A stretch of 64,000 nucleotides of DNA from the NCBI RefSeq assembly GCF_024347415.1, contig NZ_AP025477.1:682001-746000 (forward strand). Reading direction: 5' to 3'. This DNA is from Vibrio crassostreae. GTDB taxonomy: Bacteria > Pseudomonadota > Gammaproteobacteria > Enterobacterales > Vibrionaceae. This document shows, piece by piece, positions 6,747 to 12,921 of the stretch. The position numbers and the translations under genes are program-made. Numbering within the stretch: the stretch's first letter is position 1; each line of letters begins with the position of its first letter. The notes beneath the pieces are model-generated. The model was not told where the DNA came from and ran no database searches. It saw only the letters and a program-made list of their open reading frames with translations.

Positions 6747-7466
6747 TCATCGCTTGGGGTAGATTTTTCCTTGCTCCCACTTGCCTAACCCCGGTGATTT
6801 GAGAATGTAATCCGCGAACTTCTTACGCCCTAAATGCTCCCTATCGACGCAGCTTTGCAGCCCCAAGATGGCCTCTATGGGGATATCGAAATAGTCCGCA
6901 ATGTACTTAGCATTGCGTCGTGAGCTGACCGCACCGACGTACACATATTTGGATTCATCGAGTACTGTTTTAGGCACTTCTTGCCCACGCTGAAACGTCG
7001 CGTGCATCACCAAGCCAAAGCCGCGACCGCCCGTCCAGAGCTCACCGGCTAACCCATCGAGCTTTGAGGGCGTGTTGGTGAATTTGGCGAGCTCTTCAAT
7101 CACGCAATGCAGCTTTTTCGGATGCTGGCCATCGCCCAATGACCAGACCATGTTGGCAAACAACTCAAGGTTCTCTCGGGTTCGCTCTTGCTCGACCAGG
7201 GCCAAGCGAAACGCGGCCTTTTTCTTACGCGCAAACCACGCCTTGTGATAGAACTCATCAAAGCTTTGGCACGCTTGCACGCGGCCGCCTTTGAGTGGCG
7301 CCTCAATATGCTCACTGTACGGATCGAACATCACTACTTGAGACTGACGCTCAATAAAATTGAGCTGACGAATGGCGGTGGTTTTGCAGCTGCCCGTGGT
7401 ACCCATGTAACAAACGTGCTCCGCATTGTGGGCGTTATTCTTGTTCACTGGATTGGGGAGCTTCAC
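6747..7466 (-). CDS. FtsK/HerA-like genome-packaging ATPase with variant P-loop
   Basis: A 239-aa protein from a GTG at 7466, chosen because AGGAGGTG lies seven bases upstream; longer frames lack such a site. It is likely to power DNA entry into the procapsid at a membrane vertex. Walker A is GTTGSCKT (residues 22-29), with Cys27 where the family has an invariant Gly. The Walker B-like strand is LHCVIEELAKF, and an arginine-rich GGRGFG segment follows. No membrane helix is present. The gene overlaps the preceding one by 32 bases. The lack of any terminase in the element supports this as the packaging motor. Confidence 0.75.
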   Translation of the reverse strand: MKLPNPVNKNNAHNAEHVCYMGTTGSCKTTAIRQLNFIERQSQVVMFDPYSEHIEAPLKGGRVQACQSFDEFYHKAWFARKKKAAFRLALVEQERTRENLELFANMVWSLGDGQHPKKLHCVIEELAKFTNTPSKLDGLAGELWTGGRGFGLVMHATFQRGQEVPKTVLDESKYVYVGAVSSRRNAKYIADYFDIPIEAILGLQSCVDREHLGRKKFADYILKSPGLGKWEQGKIYPKR

Positions 7467-7923
7467 TGTCCACCTCCTGCGGCGTCTCGGGCTCAGTTGT
7501 CTCTTGAGCCTGTTTAAGTTGGCGCACTTGTTTGGCGCAACCTCCAATCAAGGTCATCGAGGCCATAGCAAACACAAACTCGCCTTGATACTGGCCGAAC
7601 CATTTCAAACCGGCGGGTCCGTACTTCTGCAGCATGGGTGATGCGGCGTCTAACCACTGGTTACCGGCTCGGGTGTCGATTTCAAACGGCACATCAAACA
7701 CACTGCCGACGGTCATCTCCACCACACCTAAGCCGTAAGAGAGCATCATGCGCGCATCTTCTTCCCCGAAACCCAACGGCTCCGGCGAGGCTTCTTGCGT
7801 CTCTGACGGCTCGGCCTCGTCTTGCTCTCGGGCTTCACGTAAGGTTTCTACCGCTTCAACGGCTTGTTGGTCGCGTTCATCCAGTTCGTTCTCCACGGGC
7901 GTGAATGGGGCTTCATTGCTCAT
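7435..7923 (-). CDS. Acidic virus protein with central hydrophobic segment
   Basis: A 162-aa protein, AAAGGAGTCACGC before the start. The N-terminus (EREQDEAEPSETQEASPEP region) and C-terminus (ETTEPETPQEVDSEAPQSSEQE) are very rich in Glu, Pro, Ser and Gln. The middle, about residues 55-130, has moderately hydrophobic segments (MMLSYGLGVVEMTVGSVF; EFVFAMASMTLIGGCA). It overlaps genes on both sides. Not recognised; position next to the ATPase suggests a membrane-associated assembly factor. Confidence 0.55.
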   Translation of the reverse strand: MSNEAPFTPVENELDERDQQAVEAVETLREAREQDEAEPSETQEASPEPLGFGEEDARMMLSYGLGVVEMTVGSVFDVPFEIDTRAGNQWLDAASPMLQKYGPAGLKWFGQYQGEFVFAMASMTLIGGCAKQVRQLKQAQETTEPETPQEVDSEAPQSSEQE

Positions 7924-8380
7924 GCGTGACTCCTTTTTTCTTCGTTAAACCAAACCACAACAACGCACAGGTGCTTAACAGCAACAAGAATGACCAGCCT
8001 AATCGGGTAGTAACCGGCGCGGGTTGGTTATCTTTGGGTTTGTCGGGATTGCTTGAGCCCTTATCGGGCTTGGTTTCGTTCGGTTTTGGAGGCTTATTTG
8101 GGTCAGGATTCTTATCGACACTGTTTTTATAACCAGTAGTTGCTTTGTCTGGACTCGAGACCATGTGATTGTGTAACCAGTCTTGAAACGGTTTACCCGC
8201 GCTTTGGTTGGTTTTGCAACTGGGGCAAATGGTATACAGCTGACCGAGACGGCGCTTATTCTTAGGCGGCTCACCGCCTTCGATGAGCTTATGCTCGCCC
8301 ACGGCGTGCACGGTGCAGATCTCATCACAGCCATGCGTTGGGCACGCGATGTAACCTTTGACGGGATTCTTACTGGCCAT
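7913..8380 (-). CDS. Zinc-ribbon-like virus protein with tail anchor
   Basis: A 155-aa protein, GGAGGCGACGC before the start. The N-terminal domain has Cys13, Cys18, Cys22 (CPTHGCDEIC) and Cys52, Cys55 (CPSCKTNQ), a likely zinc ribbon. Then a long Pro/Lys/Asp/Asn-rich linker (DPNKPPKPNETKPDKG) leads to one C-terminal membrane helix (SFLLLLSTCALLWFGL). It resembles small host-takeover or assembly proteins by layout only. Not recognised. Confidence 0.6.
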   Translation of the reverse strand: MASKNPVKGYIACPTHGCDEICTVHAVGEHKLIEGGEPPKNKRRLGQLYTICPSCKTNQSAGKPFQDWLHNHMVSSPDKATTGYKNSVDKNPDPNKPPKPNETKPDKGSSNPDKPKDNQPAPVTTRLGWSFLLLLSTCALLWFGLTKKKGVTHEQ

Positions 8381-8609
8381 GCGTCGCCTCCAGTTCGCAC
8401 AAGCGAAGGTGGAAATTGTTCATGAGGGATTTCAGCAAGTGGATGGTCGTCGCCACCTGTTGGCTGGCTTCTTCGGCCGCTTGGATAGCGACAAGGGGTT
8501 TCTTGAACGTTGGAATGGTGCTCCAATCTGGCGCCGCTTGGGTCAGCGATTGTTCAACGAGCTCAAGCTCGCTGACCAATTGTTGGTAGCGCTGTTGATG
8601 CATTGTCAT
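8370..8609 (-). CDS. Small helical virus protein, first gene of the structural operon
   Basis: A 79-aa protein, mostly helical, rich in Gln, Glu and Leu (QLVSELELVEQSLTQ; EEASQQVATTIHLLKSLMNNF). No membrane helix. AGAGGACA precedes the start. It opens the leftward operon downstream of the repeat-rich region at 8,621-8,702. Not recognised. Confidence 0.55.
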   Translation of the reverse strand: MTMHQQRYQQLVSELELVEQSLTQAAPDWSTIPTFKKPLVAIQAAEEASQQVATTIHLLKSLMNNFHLRLCELEATHGQ

Positions 8610-8620
8610 TGTGTTGTCCT

Positions 8621-8702
8621 CTGTCTCTCGACGTTGGTGTGTCCCTGTCTCTCGACGTTAACTAATAGATTATAACAATTAAAATGTGAAACTTAATAGG
8701 TT
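8621..8702. promoter_or_regulatory. Repeat-rich promoter/operator region of the structural operon
   Basis: CTGTCTCTCGACGTT occurs twice (8621-8635 and 8645-8659, 24-bp period), with a related CTGACACTCGACGTTAG at 9824-9840 before the replication gene. TAATTAAAATGTG-like units occur twice further right. AACTTAATAGGTT (8690-8702) resembles the palindromic operators at 6,707-6,742. Clustering directly upstream of the first structural gene suggests binding sites for an element-encoded regulator. Confidence 0.45.
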
Positions 8703-9080
8703 CAAGTAATTAAAATGTGCACTTCGATTTCGCCTTGGCTTTCCTAACAGGCCGTCGCGCAGCGACTCACTGGCCGTTGCTGTGCCCGCATTTTCGGTGT
8801 TTATCGCCATGCTACAACACCTCTCGCGCCTCTAGGCTCCAGCTCGCTGGCGAGCTCGATGAGCCGCTTCCTTATAAGTTATCCCCGTTTTTCACGGGGT
8901 AACAGTAACTGTCCCTTACATCTATCTTTAGATAGATCATTAGTCTTTAGACTATGCGTTGTGATCTCAAAGACTGAGCTCATGGAGTAGTTAATGCGCT
9001 AAAACACCGGTTAGCGAGTGGGTTATCCACAACGACATAACCGCCGCTTTCAATCGATGAAATTGGATAGGAATAAAGAC
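8703..9080. other. Gene-free replication-origin-like region of the virus
   Basis: I see no supported gene here. It holds a 7-2-7 hairpin AGCTCGC-TG-GCGAGCT (8841-8856) flanked by GGCTC/GAGCC, a CCCCGT/ACGGGG hairpin near 8,883-8,899, two adjacent palindromes sharing the core TCTTTAGA (8920-8937 and 8941-8954), and a perfect DnaA box TTATCCACA (9023-9031). Beside the Rep-like gene, this is the best candidate origin of replication for the excised element. Confidence 0.5.
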
Positions 9081-9084
9081 GAAA

Positions 9085-9104
9085 AACCCCGAAAAATCGG
9101 GGTT
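9085..9104 (-). terminator. Terminator of the replication gene
   Basis: AACCCCGA pairs with TCGGGGTT across AAAA; on the minus strand it is followed by TTTTTC. It lies 34 bases after the Rep-like stop. Confidence 0.75.
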
Positions 9105-9137
9105 CAGACGGATCGAGGTGCAGTTTGAGCTTTGATC

Positions 9138-9731
9138 TTAAGGCACAGTGCTGTAATGACGTTGAGTACTACGACGTGCAAACTTACGCAGTAACGTGAT
9201 CGGTGTGAGGAGGTAACGGATGTGTACGCCAGTTGAGGCGGCCATTTTCTTGAGGTTCTTAGTCGCAGCTTGTTTGGCGTTCGCGTAAGCTAGGTCCAAA
9301 CCGAGATCGCGGAAATACTTGTCGGTGATGCGCTTAATGGATGCCAATCCATACCAGTCGCCATTGATGTTCTCTCGAGGTTGCTTTGAGGTGATCCAGC
9401 CTCGATCTTTTGCGTAACTCACGCACTGTTTCACCCGCCATTCTGGTAAGCCGGTACCTTTGGCTGCATTCGCCCAAGTACGAAGCAAGAACCCGTTCGC
9501 GGTCGCTACTCCTACCTTACAAGTACGAAACTCCAACTCACTCACCAAGTAGTCCATCACTCGGCCAATATCGGTTAAGTATTGGCGTTGTGTCGATTTG
9601 CCCGAGCGTGACAACAGGTAGTCATATTGTGAGGGGTTCTCGAGTAACTTTCTCCAGCGATCACGATTGAGCGCGGCCAATGGCCGCGCACTTCGTTTGT
9701 GTGGGGAACGTTGATGCTGATTCGTCTTCAT
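9138..9731 (-). CDS. Rep-like replication initiator (tentative)
   Basis: A 197-aa basic protein from the ATG at 9731; a TTG-initiated form 21 codons longer would overlap the previous gene. The N-terminus is Arg/Lys/His-rich. The middle has sequence resembling plasmid/phage Rep winged-helix proteins (RQYLTDIGRVMDYLVSEL; PEWRVKQCVSYAKDRGWITS; YGLASIKRITDKYF). No rolling-circle HUH motif or Tyr pair like that of PM2 P12 is obvious, so theta-type initiation at the nearby DnaA box is more likely. The call rests mainly on composition and on the origin-like DNA just downstream. Confidence 0.5.
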   Translation of the reverse strand: MKTNQHQRSPHKRSARPLAALNRDRWRKLLENPSQYDYLLSRSGKSTQRQYLTDIGRVMDYLVSELEFRTCKVGVATANGFLLRTWANAAKGTGLPEWRVKQCVSYAKDRGWITSKQPRENINGDWYGLASIKRITDKYFRDLGLDLAYANAKQAATKNLKKMAASTGVHIRYLLTPITLLRKFARRSTQRHYSTVP

Positions 9732-9747
9732 CACTCTTTGACGCGCT

Positions 9748-9909
9748 TTAGGGTCTGTTGTTATGGTTTTTGAACAACGGTTTTTGACGTTCAACGATTT
9801 GTCTCAGCGATACAATCACCAATCTGACACTCGACGTTAGCTTGCCTTGTTTGGCCGCTTGCTCAGCTGCCGCTAATGTCTCATCCAGTTTCGATTCTTG
9901 GTTATTCAT
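9748..9909 (-). CDS. 53-aa virus protein before the replication gene
   Basis: ATG at 9909, AGGCGGG upstream, 53 residues: acidic helical first half (NNQESKLDETLAAAEQAAKQG) and basic second half (RLVIVSLRQIVERQKPLFKNH). It is 16 bases upstream of the Rep-like start on the same strand. No membrane helix. Possibly a partner or copy-control protein; not recognised. Confidence 0.5.
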   Translation of the reverse strand: MNNQESKLDETLAAAEQAAKQGKLTSSVRLVIVSLRQIVERQKPLFKNHNNRP

Positions 9910-9963
9910 CCCGCCTCCAAACATTGATATCTCTGCTCTACCTCACCCTATATGACTTTTCTA

Positions 9964-9980
9964 ATACGGGAAATGCGTAT
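9964..9980. promoter_or_regulatory. Operator-like palindrome between divergent modules
   Basis: ATACG-GGAAATG-CGTAT, a perfect 5-7-5 inverted repeat, lies in the gap between the leftward replication genes and the rightward XRE-type regulator, where a lysis/lysogeny-type switch operator would be expected. Confidence 0.4.
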
Positions 9981-10032
9981 CGGGGATGGTAATTCGACGG
10001 ATTCTATCTTTTAATCGTTTGAAAGGACGTGG

Positions 10033-10311
10033 ATGAACATGCAAGTTATCAACTATACAAATGCGCTTTTGAATCGAGTTAAAGCCAAGTACGAACTGAC
10101 CTCAGAGTACCAACTGGCGAAGAAACTCAAGGTTAGCGAGAAGAGGCTCTACAACTGGAGAAGAGGACTATCCGGTATGGATTGGGACGTGGCGTTCCAC
10201 ATCGCTGATATCTTGGGTGAAAGTGATCAAAATGTCGTGTTTGGCTTGCTGCCTAACAAACAGAAAAATAGAAGAGTAATCAAGGTTTTAAGAGATAACG
10301 CACCCGATTAA
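10033..10311 (+). CDS. XRE-like helix-turn-helix phage regulator (DUF3693-like)
   Basis: A 92-aa protein, GAAAGGACGTGG before the start. Residues about 20-70 form a helix-turn-helix: SEYQLAKKLKVSEKRLYNWRRGLSGMDWDVAFHIADILG. This matches the small DUF3693 phage-associated proteins of Vibrio mobile elements. It is transcribed divergently from the replication genes, with an operator-like palindrome between them, and ends in its own terminator. Probably the element's repressor or switch protein. High confidence in DNA binding, moderate in family. Confidence 0.75.
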   Translation: MNMQVINYTNALLNRVKAKYELTSEYQLAKKLKVSEKRLYNWRRGLSGMDWDVAFHIADILGESDQNVVFGLLPNKQKNRRVIKVLRDNAPD

Positions 10312-10325
10312 AAAGGTGCGTTTTT
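10297..10325 (+). terminator. Terminator after the XRE-like gene
   Basis: AACGCACC pairs with GGTGCGTT around an AT-rich loop that contains the gene's stop codon, followed by TTTTT. Confidence 0.8.
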
Positions 10326-10326
10326 A

Positions 10327-10354
10327 CTTTAACCCCACGTACATAATACGCAGT
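10327..10354. other. dif-like XerC/XerD recombination site
   Basis: The 28-base site has a XerD-like arm beginning CTTTAAC, central hexamer CGTACA and XerC-like arm TAATACGCAGT. Against the Vibrio chromosome-I dif sequence as I recall it (arms ending TTTAAC and TAATGCGCACT, centre CATACA) the XerC arm matches at 9 of 11, the centre at 5 of 6, the XerD arm at 7 of 11. Weak XerD arm with strong XerC arm is typical of phage attP sites that borrow host Xer recombinases, as in VGJ and CTX phages. It lies directly after a terminator in a gene-free gap. Confidence 0.5.
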
Positions 10355-10517
10355 GATGGACATTGAAATCTGAGCATATTCAGTACCTATACTTGGTTTT
10401 CGTATCTCTGATTCTTACGCTGACGTGTCGCCGTTTCCAGAGACTTTCTACTACAAACACACTATATGAGGAGAAAAAAAACTTTGCGCGCTTATCTTAA
10501 TTTTTGAAGGAGATCAC

Positions 10518-10940
10518 ATGCTCACGCCACACTTTGCGGATCTCGTGCATCATCACTTTGATGATATCCACGACGCCGCGGCCTTTTTTCATGTTCAACC
10601 GATCACGGTCCAGCGATGGCTTTCAGGTGAAGTCCCTGTGAACCCAATGGCCGAAAAGCTCATGAACATTCACGCTCGCGGTTACTTGCCCTTAGATCAT
10701 CGCTGGAATGGATTTAGGGTTCACTTTGACCGTGCCACCTTGATCACGCCTGAACGACGCGAGTTTAATCCGAAAGAATTGCTCAGTTTTGCGTATTGGC
10801 GCGACGAACATCGTCAGCTCGTCGAACGCCACGGTCGAATTGATTCCCCAAAGTTTTACCCACCTAAAGAGCATCCTTTGCCATTTCGTGGCGGTCGTCG
10901 TATGCCAGCGAAACCTTGGGTGCCAACTAAATTTAAATAG
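10518..10940 (+). CDS. DUF3653-like phage protein with helix-turn-helix
   Basis: A 140-aa protein, GAAGGAGATCAC before the start. The first 50 residues form a compact helix-turn-helix (DIHDAAAFFHVQPITVQRWLSGEVPVNPMAEKLM), and the rest is basic and aromatic, ending in a Pro/Lys-rich tail (MPAKPWVPTKFK). DUF3653 proteins are common in filamentous vibriophages and Xer-dependent Vibrio elements. It may regulate the virus genes or belong to an adjacent element; the dif-like site sits between it and the other regulator. Confidence 0.65.
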   Translation: MLTPHFADLVHHHFDDIHDAAAFFHVQPITVQRWLSGEVPVNPMAEKLMNIHARGYLPLDHRWNGFRVHFDRATLITPERREFNPKELLSFAYWRDEHRQLVERHGRIDSPKFYPPKEHPLPFRGGRRMPAKPWVPTKFK

Positions 10941-11191
10941 GACCAAGCACGCGACCCCATTAAATAACGTTACTCGCTCTCCAAAACCTAGAGGCATGCT
11001 CATGTCTCTCATATATGATGCTATTGCTACCAACAAATTTAGTTCACGGTATAATACCAAGTCTTCAGTTTACTGTTTTTTGCCTTATATCCTTACAAAA
11101 TCTAGTGTTTAACACTTCCAAATATGAATTCTCATGCTATGATTCGCCTTGCTTAAGAAGGCAAAGGTTTAGCTAACATAGGAAATTATTT

Positions 11192-11788
11192 ATGAAGCTT
11201 AAAGACGAAATTAAGCTTTACATTCTATCTTTAGCCGTTTTGTTTTTTATCGTATTGCTCATAACATTCAGAGCTGACGTTTCCCCCGATAACTATGTCG
11301 AAATAATGAGTTATTGGGACTGGACGGTTTTATGGCTCACCTCTAACTGGCTCCCTACTCTGATGATCGCTTCGATGCTGTATTGCGAGGTGATTCGTAG
11401 AGAATTTGAGCATAAATTAGATGGCGGAGCTGGTGATAGTTTGTATATTACAGATTGCAAAAGCGAAAACTATGAACAACTTACCTTTTTAGCGACTTAC
11501 ATTATTCCGTTTTTTGGTTTCAGCTTTACTGAACCTGGACGGTTGCTAGCCTATGGTGTTTTGTTGTTCGTCATCGGAATGATATTTGTTAAAACAGATA
11601 AATATTACGCGAACCCAACCCTTGCACTTTTTGGCTATAAGCTATATCGCGTAACTATGGCAGATGCTCAACAACGTTATGAATCTGTAATAGTTATCAC
11701 GAAAAGCGACTTGAATAACAACCAGAGCGTTAACTATAAGTTATTGTCTCATAACGTCTTTTTTGTAAGGAAAGTAAGACTTGAATAA
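11192..11788 (+). CDS. kwaA: Kiwa defence membrane subunit KwaA
   Basis: A 198-aa inner-membrane protein with four helices: residues about 8-26 (YILSLAVLFFIVLLITF), 48-68 (WLTSNWLPTLMIASMLY), 97-112 (LATYIIPFFGFSF) and 118-135 (LLAYGVLLFVIGMIFV), then a cytoplasmic C-terminal domain of about 60 residues. Length, topology and the DUF4868-type partner overlapping its 3' end match the Kiwa system (Doron et al. 2018), where KwaA sits in the membrane and works with KwaB against phage. AGGAAA precedes the start. The operon is AT-richer than the virus genes on its left, suggesting separate origin. Confidence 0.7.
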   Translation: MKLKDEIKLYILSLAVLFFIVLLITFRADVSPDNYVEIMSYWDWTVLWLTSNWLPTLMIASMLYCEVIRREFEHKLDGGAGDSLYITDCKSENYEQLTFLATYIIPFFGFSFTEPGRLLAYGVLLFVIGMIFVKTDKYYANPTLALFGYKLYRVTMADAQQRYESVIVITKSDLNNNQSVNYKLLSHNVFFVRKVRLE

Positions 11789-12734
11789 CGCTGAAATTAA
11801 AGCGAACCTTGGATTGTTTGCAACAAACTGTACTGGTATTGAAATCTTTATTGTAGATCAAGAAGATAACCTTACCCGTTCAGACATTCAAAATAGCGCC
11901 TTAGATGGGGCTAGAAATGCGTTTACAGATGCTTTGAAGAAAAAGTATATCGAAAATGAAAGCTTTACTATCCCGTATCTTTCTAATCATGACGATCGAA
12001 AGCACGCGCTATATCAGTTTGATTTCGATGAAAGTCCCCAAGCATTTGACTTAGTAAACACTGCAATGGTTGCGACTGCTGAAACTGAAATGCCTACTTA
12101 CGAAGCTCGTGATAACAAACTAGAAAACATTAAAGCTTTAATTATTGTCCTTAAAAACCGAGATGGCCACAAAGCGGGATTTTATCAACACGTCTATGGA
12201 GTTACTCTCTTAAAGTCAGGGAAAGGCATTTTAAATCTTATGGCTCACGAGACAAGAGTTGTTAAGTTGCAACAAGATATTCTAAGAGTATCACCTAATT
12301 TTATATTTTTAAAAATGGGCGATGTATATTTAGTAGAAAGTGTTAATGGCTTAGAGAATCAGCTTAACTTCAAAGATGTGATTCAACGCAAAGCTGAAGT
12401 ATTAACAGAAACGCTGGTTGGAATGAACTTTTCTGACGACTTCAATATCTTCATTGAGAAAGTACAAGAAGACATTTCGTTCGCTCGAAAGGTTGTAAAA
12501 GTTTGTACTCATTCAGCTGTTCTAGAACAAGAAATTACTACTGCAGAGCTAATTGAATTCGTAAAACAGGAAGAGCATTATGCTAATGTCCTGAAGTTTA
12601 ATGACGACGAAACACAATTTGATTTGAATAGTATCAATCGTTGTAGAAAGTTTTTAGAACTATTAGATGACGATTTACTTCGCTCGCCACTTACAAATAA
12701 ATCGTATATAGCTAGATCAAAAGACCGTGTCTAA
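11781..12734 (+). CDS. kwaB: Kiwa defence effector KwaB (DUF4868)
   Basis: A 317-aa soluble protein with a TTG start that overlaps kwaA by 8 bases, so the pair is translationally coupled. Family KwaB proteins carry DUF4868 and are about this length. Visible features: central strand-rich region with KALIIVLKNRDGHKAGFYQHVYGVTLL and FIFLKMGDVYLVES, then a helical C-terminal region (ETLVGMNFSDDFNIFIEKVQEDISFARKVVKV). KwaB is reported to act with KwaA in a membrane complex that stops phage after attachment. I recognise the family from architecture and operon, not from a search. Confidence 0.72.
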   Translation: MNNAEIKANLGLFATNCTGIEIFIVDQEDNLTRSDIQNSALDGARNAFTDALKKKYIENESFTIPYLSNHDDRKHALYQFDFDESPQAFDLVNTAMVATAETEMPTYEARDNKLENIKALIIVLKNRDGHKAGFYQHVYGVTLLKSGKGILNLMAHETRVVKLQQDILRVSPNFIFLKMGDVYLVESVNGLENQLNFKDVIQRKAEVLTETLVGMNFSDDFNIFIEKVQEDISFARKVVKVCTHSAVLEQEITTAELIEFVKQEEHYANVLKFNDDETQFDLNSINRCRKFLELLDDDLLRSPLTNKSYIARSKDRV

Positions 12735-12743
12735 CCTCACAAA

Positions 12744-12775
12744 GAAGCCGAATTCGGTAGAGTAATCGGCTTCTT
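12744..12775 (+). terminator. Terminator of the Kiwa operon
   Basis: GAAGCCGA pairs with TCGGCTTC, followed by TT, nine bases after the kwaB stop. Confidence 0.6.
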
Positions 12776-12876
12776 GCACTCTAGGTTTGACTTGGGATAC
12801 ATCGTTTGTCGCAATTGAAGTCTAGATATTGGTAGAAGATCAACAAAAGAACGGTAAAGAGGGCCAACCTCAAGAC

Positions 12877-12904
12877 AAAAAAAGCCCACACAGTGTGGGC
12901 TTTT
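12877..12904. terminator. Bidirectional terminator between Kiwa and the protease
   Basis: AAAAAGCCCACA pairs with TGTGGGCTTTT around CAG, with A-tract and T-tract on either side, between two convergent units. Confidence 0.8.
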
Positions 12905-12921
12905 GGGTAACGTCCTCGTTA

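Larger units (their letters stand above)
1654..10940. mobile_element. Integrated tailless (double-jelly-roll-type, PM2/autolykivirus-like) virus
   Basis: About 9.3 kb of tightly packed small genes, close to the roughly 10-kb genomes of corticovirus PM2 and autolykiviruses. It has a FtsK/HerA-like packaging ATPase, a 273-aa candidate capsid protein just downstream, many single-helix membrane proteins, a three-helix holin, an M15 endolysin, a replication gene next to a DnaA box and two phage-type regulators. No terminase, portal or tail gene is present, which argues against a tailed phage. Boundaries are approximate: the left end is set at the last lysis gene and the right end at the DUF3653-like gene. 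No flanking direct repeat was found; a dif-like site lies inside at 10,327-10,354. Confidence 0.7.

Noticed and set aside
8717..8902. 61-aa plus-strand frame in the virus origin region
   Set aside because: Overlaps strong hairpins, lacks a ribosome site and has no protein-like character.
11192..12734. Toxin-antitoxin or abortive-infection pair instead of Kiwa
   Set aside because: Both proteins are longer than typical toxin-antitoxin pairs and the four-helix plus DUF4868-like layout fits Kiwa better.
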